Below, in pieces: positions 6,808 through 10,236 of a stretch of DNA of 10,236 bases. Origin of the DNA: Propionibacterium sp. (lineage in GTDB: Bacteria; Actinomycetota; Actinomycetes; Propionibacteriales; Propionibacteriaceae). The translations under genes were made by a program, and so were the position numbers. The notes beneath the pieces are model-generated. The model did no database searches, was not told the origin of the DNA, and saw nothing but the letters and a program-made list of their open reading frames with translations. The stretch lies in the NCBI GenBank assembly GCA_012719335.1, contig JAAYAO010000485.1:1-10236 (forward strand), given 5' to 3'. How positions within the stretch are numbered: position 1 is the stretch's first letter; each line of letters begins with the position of its first letter.

Positions 6808-7886
6808 GTTTCGGGCGGGGGTTCGATGAGCAGTGATTCGGCGGGGGCGGTGCCGGGGTCAACCGGCTCCAACCCGATCGCCGGGCCGGTGATCCGCAGG
6901 CCGACCCATTGCCCGGGGTCGGGAATCGGTTCGGTTCCGGCCATCACCCGGGCCGCGATCATCCGGCCGTCCACCAGTACCCGCACGGTGGTGTCGTGGC
7001 CGTGGTACTCGAGTTCGGCGACCTCCCCGTGGATCTCGGCCCGCTCCCCGGTGAGTCGTACCTGTTCGGGGCGGATCACCACATGGCTGCCGGATCGTTC
7101 GGTGGCCAGGGTGCCCAGCACGGTGCGTACCTGCCCGGGACGGGGCCGGTCCAGTACCGCCAAGACGTTCGCCTCCCCGACGAACCGGGCCACCCACTCA
7201 TCGGCGGGTTGTTGGTAGATCTCGGTCGGGGTGCCGATCTGACGGATCCGGCCGGCGTTCATCACCGCGACCGCGTCGGCCATCGACAGGGCCTCGCCCT
7301 GGTCGTGGGTGACCAGAATTCCGGTGGCTCCGTCGGCGTCCAGCGCGCTGCGGACGTCCTTGCGCAGCCCGACCCTCAGGGCGGCGTCCAGGGCGCTGAA
7401 CGGTTCGTCCAGCAAGACCAACGGTGGGCGTGGCGCCAGGGCCCGGGCGACCGCGACCCGTTGCCGCATGCCGCCGGACAGTTCCTGGGGACGGCGGGCG
7501 GCGGCTCCGGGCAGACCGACCAGTTCCAGGCATTCCTCGACCCGTGCGCGGCGGGCGGCGGCGCTCATCGAGGTCAGGCCGAAGGCCACGTTCTCGCCCA
7601 CGCTCAGGTGCGGGAAGAGGGCGCCTTCCTGGGGCACGATCGCGACCTGGCGGCGGTGGGCCGGTAGATGGGTCCCGGGGCCGGCCACCAGGCGGTCACC
7701 GATCTTGATCTCGCCGGCGTCGATCCGTTCGAACCCGGCCAGGCAGCGCAGCAGGGTCGTCTTGCCGCAACCGGACGGCCCGAGTACGGCCAGGAACCCG
7801 CCTGCGGCCAGGTCCAGGCCGACATCGTGCAGCACCGGGTCGGCGCCGAAGGATTTCTCGACACCCCGAATCCGCACGTTGCTCAC
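6804..7886 (-). CDS. fbpC: Ferric-iron ABC transporter ATP-binding protein (FbpC type)
   Basis: A 360-residue ATPase that powers the permease encoded just upstream, at the cytoplasmic face of the membrane. Nucleotide-binding motifs are complete: Walker A GPSGCGKTT (36-44), Q-loop Q86 in IVPQEGALFPH, signature LSGGMRQRVAVARA (136-149), Walker B LVLLDEP with E161, the D-loop SALD, and H194 in VTHDQGEA. The C-terminal third (from about 240) is a TOBE-like regulatory domain, as in the Fbp/Pot/Mal subfamily. Start: GTG 7886 overlaps the permease stop as GTGA and has AAGGCGG just upstream; the in-frame extension to 7931 is unlike the family. The assignment to iron rests on the neighbouring binding protein and permease rather than on the ATPase; a related anion or polyamine substrate is possible but less likely. 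Confidence 0.92.
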   Translation of the reverse strand: MSNVRIRGVEKSFGADPVLHDVGLDLAAGGFLAVLGPSGCGKTTLLRCLAGFERIDAGEIKIGDRLVAGPGTHLPAHRRQVAIVPQEGALFPHLSVGENVAFGLTSMSAAARRARVEECLELVGLPGAAARRPQELSGGMRQRVAVARALAPRPPLVLLDEPFSALDAALRVGLRKDVRSALDADGATGILVTHDQGEALSMADAVAVMNAGRIRQIGTPTEIYQQPADEWVARFVGEANVLAVLDRPRPGQVRTVLGTLATERSGSHVVIRPEQVRLTGERAEIHGEVAELEYHGHDTTVRVLVDGRMIAARVMAGTEPIPDPGQWVGLRITGPAIGLEPVDPGTAPAESLLIEPPPET

Positions 7887-9433
7887 GTTGCCGCCTTTCC
7901 GACGATGCCGGCGCGGTGCACCACGACCCACATCGGCACCGCGGCCAACAGGATCAGCAGCACCGCGTACGGTGCGGCTTCAGCGTAGCGCTGGTAGGTC
8001 GTCGCACCCCACAACTCGGTGGCCAGGGTGCGCAATCCGGTGGGCCGCAGCATCAAGGTGGCGGGCAGTTCCTTCATGCAGGCGAGGAAGGCCAGTGCGG
8101 CACCGGCACCGAGGCCGGGGGTGAGCAGCGGCACGGTGATCCGCCGGAAACGTTGCCAGGGTCCGACGCCGAGGCTGGCGGCGGCCTCCAACAGGGACGG
8201 GGAGGCCTTCGCCGCCGCGGTGGCGATCGAGGCCAGGGCCAGCGGGATGAACAAGGTGGCATAGGCCAGAGCCAGTAACCAGGTGGTCTGGTAGAGCGGA
8301 CGCACCAGGTTGATCCCGAGGTACACCAGGGACAGGCCGACGACCACCCCGGGCAGGCTGTGCCCCAAGTAGGCGGCGCGTTCGGTCCACCGGGCGATCC
8401 GGCCCGGGGCGTGGGCGACCAACACCCCCAACGGCAGGGCCAGTGCCACGGTGGCCAGGGCGCCGGCCGCGGAAACCCCGACCGATCCCAGCGCGGCGCT
8501 CACCATCCGGGCGCCGGAGTCGGGCCGGGAGGTGCCTTCGAGGAACCAGCCAATGGTGCTGGCGATCGGCACCCCCAGGGTGAGCAGGCCGCCGCCCAGG
8601 ATCACCGTGAACACCGCCCAGCGGGGTTTGCCGAGCCGCAGGGTGGTGCGTGTCCGGCCCAGGTGGATGGTGTCGAGCCGGCCCCCGCGGCGACGCACGA
8701 TGCCCTCGATCAGCAGGAACAACACGGTGATCAGCAACAGCACGGTGGACAGGCTGAGGGCGCTCTGCCGGTCGAAACCGGCGCTGAAGGCGGTGAAGAT
8801 CGCGCGGGTGAAGGTGTCGACGCGCAGAATGGCGACCGCCCCGAAATCCGACAGCACGTACAGCACCACCAGCAGCAGGCCGCCGGCCACCGCCGGGCTG
8901 ACCTGCGGCAGGGTGACCTTCAGCAGCACCGAGACCGGGGAGTGGCCCAGGCTGCGGGCGACCTCCTCCTGGGACACGTCGGCCTGGGCCAGCGCGGCCG
9001 CGACGGGCAGAAACACGTAGGGGGTGCTGTACAGGGTGAGCACCACCACCGCCGACCAGAAGCCGTCGAACTGGGCCGGTGAGCCCCACAGGTTTCCGAT
9101 GGTGAGCCAGTTGAATGCCGCCACATAGCTCGGGATCGCCAATGGCAGGGCCATCAGTACCGCGAAGAACCGCCGGAAGGGCAGGTCGGTGCGGGTGACC
9201 AGGAAGGCGCAGGTACCGGCCAGCACGGTGGACGCAAGCCCGACCGTACCGGCCAGCAGCAGGGTGGTGCCGGTCAGCCGGGCCACCCGTGGGGTCCACA
9301 CCAGATCCCACCACTGCCCCGGCCCGGTGCCGATCGTGCGCACCATCAGGTACCCGATCGGCAACAGCGCAACCGCCGCGGCGAGAACGGCCGCGGCGGT
9401 CAGCGCCGGTGGTAAGCGGTGGGTGGGGGTCAG
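7883..9433 (-). CDS. fbpB: Ferric-iron ABC transporter permease, fused two-domain (FbpB type)
   Basis: Membrane channel of the iron importer, made as one chain with two permease domains. From CTG 9433 it has 516 residues with about twelve hydrophobic segments. The two EAA coupling loops that contact the ATPase are EEVARSLGHSPVSVLLKVTLP (from 156) and EAAASLGVGPWQRFRRITVP (from 416). The hydrophilic stretch around 243-270 joins the halves. Start: the only canonical in-frame codon near the beginning, TTG 9364, would cut off the first half of transmembrane segment 1 (ALTAAAVLAAAVALLPIGYL). Upstream of it the frame has no ATG/GTG/TTG back to an in-frame TGA; CTG ACC at 9433 overlaps the binding-protein stop as CTGA and is the best start. 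The TTG start cannot be fully excluded. It is coupled at both ends to its operon partners. Confidence 0.93.
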   Translation of the reverse strand: MTPTHRLPPALTAAAVLAAAVALLPIGYLMVRTIGTGPGQWWDLVWTPRVARLTGTTLLLAGTVGLASTVLAGTCAFLVTRTDLPFRRFFAVLMALPLAIPSYVAAFNWLTIGNLWGSPAQFDGFWSAVVVLTLYSTPYVFLPVAAALAQADVSQEEVARSLGHSPVSVLLKVTLPQVSPAVAGGLLLVVLYVLSDFGAVAILRVDTFTRAIFTAFSAGFDRQSALSLSTVLLLITVLFLLIEGIVRRRGGRLDTIHLGRTRTTLRLGKPRWAVFTVILGGGLLTLGVPIASTIGWFLEGTSRPDSGARMVSAALGSVGVSAAGALATVALALPLGVLVAHAPGRIARWTERAAYLGHSLPGVVVGLSLVYLGINLVRPLYQTTWLLALAYATLFIPLALASIATAAAKASPSLLEAAASLGVGPWQRFRRITVPLLTPGLGAGAALAFLACMKELPATLMLRPTGLRTLATELWGATTYQRYAEAAPYAVLLILLAAVPMWVVVHRAGIVGKAAT

Positions 9434-10236
9434 CTCAAGCCCGCCTCACTGATCATCCGGACGGTCTCCTGCAGGTCGTCGAGGTCGTTCAGGTCGACAT
9501 CGGGGGCCTGCAGGTCGTCCAGCGGCGGCACCCCGTCGGGGCCGTCCACGCCCCGGGCCAACGGGTACTCACCGGTCTGCTCGCGGAAGTACTCCTGCCC
9601 CTCCTGGCTCAGCAGGTGGTCGATGAACGCCTGGGCGTCCCCGTCCGGCTGGTCGCCGACCAGGGCGACACCGGAGACGTTGATCAGACCACCGACGTCA
9701 CCGTCGGGGAAGAAGTGCAGGCCGGCGGGGAACTCGTCCACACCCTGCCCGGCCTCCTTGGCCGATTCGACCACGTAGTAGTGGTTGACCAATCCGGCGT
9801 CGAGGGTGCCGGCGGCCACATCGGCGACGATGGCGCCGTTCTTCTCCCGGATCTGCGGATCGTTGGCGGCCAGGGCCTCGAGCCATTCACGGGTTTCGTC
9901 CTCACCCAGTTCGACCCGCATCGCGGTGACGAAGGCCTGGAAGGAGGCGTTTGTCGGGGCCACGCCCACCCGTCCGGCCCATTCGGGGTCGGTCAGGTCG
10001 AGCACCGAGTCGGGCAGGTCGTTCTCCGAAATCGCGTCCCGGTTGTACACCAGCACGCGGGCGCGTCCGGTGATGCCCACCCAGGAGCCGTCATCGGCGC
10101 GGTAGGTGTCGTCGACCAGGTCGAGGGATTCCTCGGGCAGTTCGGTCAGCAGGCCTTCCTTGCCGACCGCGGCAAGGGCACCGGCGTCCTGGGCGAGGTA
10201 GACGTCGGCCGGTGAGGCGTCGCCCTCCTCGATCAA
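9430..10236 (-). CDS. Ferric-iron ABC transporter substrate-binding protein, 5' end outside window
   Basis: The C-terminal 268 residues of a periplasmic-type binding protein of the FbpA/FutA class, in Gram-positives normally a lipoprotein on the outer face of the membrane that hands Fe3+ to the permease. Family marks, in local numbering: GRARVLVYNRD (57-67), LTDPEWAGRVGVAPTN (81-96), and the tyrosine dyad Y153-Y154 in NHYYVVES that ligates iron in FbpA proteins. These are followed by GGLINVSGVALV (182-193) and AFIDHLLSQEGQEYF, the usual C-terminal helix. The ending is acidic (DLNDLDDLQE). About 70-80 residues, including any signal peptide and lipobox, lie beyond the right edge. The first residue of the window is not a start. 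The last codons overlap the proposed permease start. The operon's promoter and any DtxR/IdeR box would lie outside the window. Confidence 0.92.
   Translation of the reverse strand: MIEEGDASPADVYLAQDAGALAAVGKEGLLTELPEESLDLVDDTYRADDGSWVGITGRARVLVYNRDAISENDLPDSVLDLTDPEWAGRVGVAPTNASFQAFVTAMRVELGEDETREWLEALAANDPQIREKNGAIVADVAAGTLDAGLVNHYYVVESAKEAGQGVDEFPAGLHFFPDGDVGGLINVSGVALVGDQPDGDAQAFIDHLLSQEGQEYFREQTGEYPLARGVDGPDGVPPLDDLQAPDVDLNDLDDLQETVRMISEAGLS

Noticed and set aside
8360..9082. 240-codon plus-strand frame opposite the permease
   Set aside because: Gln/Gly/His-rich shadow of the permease gene with no ribosome-binding site.

Overview
The window is a high-GC, gene-dense bacterial chromosome segment. 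The protein families, an actinobacterial-type HU and GTG and possibly CTG starts suggest an actinomycete, possibly of the Propionibacteriales (inference from composition and protein style only). Nearly all genes lie on the minus strand.

Reading in the direction of transcription, from high to low coordinates: (i) 10236-6040 is a ferric-iron ABC importer (3' part of the binding-protein gene, a fused two-domain permease, an ATPase) followed without a gap by rsmE, the 16S rRNA m3U1498 methyltransferase. The permease/ATPase and ATPase/rsmE junctions are 4-base start/stop overlaps, and the binding-protein/permease junction is probably one too, so the four genes look like one translationally coupled operon. 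(ii) 5996-4394 holds a promoter, an HU-family nucleoid protein gene and tgt (tRNA-guanine transglycosylase), again joined by a CTGA overlap. (iii) 3735-4412, on the plus strand, is a YhhQ/VUT-family queuosine-precursor transporter that converges on tgt and overlaps it tail to tail. Together they look like a queuosine salvage pair. (iv) 3617-2337 is citrate synthase, with its own promoter and a terminator hairpin. (v) 2285-1924 is a 5'-truncated EthD-like gene remnant on the plus strand. It abuts a 77-bp element made of two perfect 25-bp inverted arms around a CCTATATAGG core. (vi) 1801-800 is a zinc-dependent medium-chain dehydrogenase, followed after 33 bases by phoH, which runs off the left edge.

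Three points stand out. First, tgt and the iron permease have no ATG/GTG/TTG that gives a full-length protein, and phoH has its only good Shine-Dalgarno in front of a CTG. All three fit CTG start codons followed by an ACN threonine codon. Second, the Tgt pocket differs from the preQ1-type enzyme at the positions known to discriminate preQ1 from queuine, and a transporter gene lies next to it. Third, rsmE and phoH, which usually sit close together after dnaJ in actinobacteria, are separated here by about 5.2 kb of unrelated genes. No tRNA, rRNA, CRISPR array, transposase or phage gene was seen, and no stretch over 300 bases lacks a gene.
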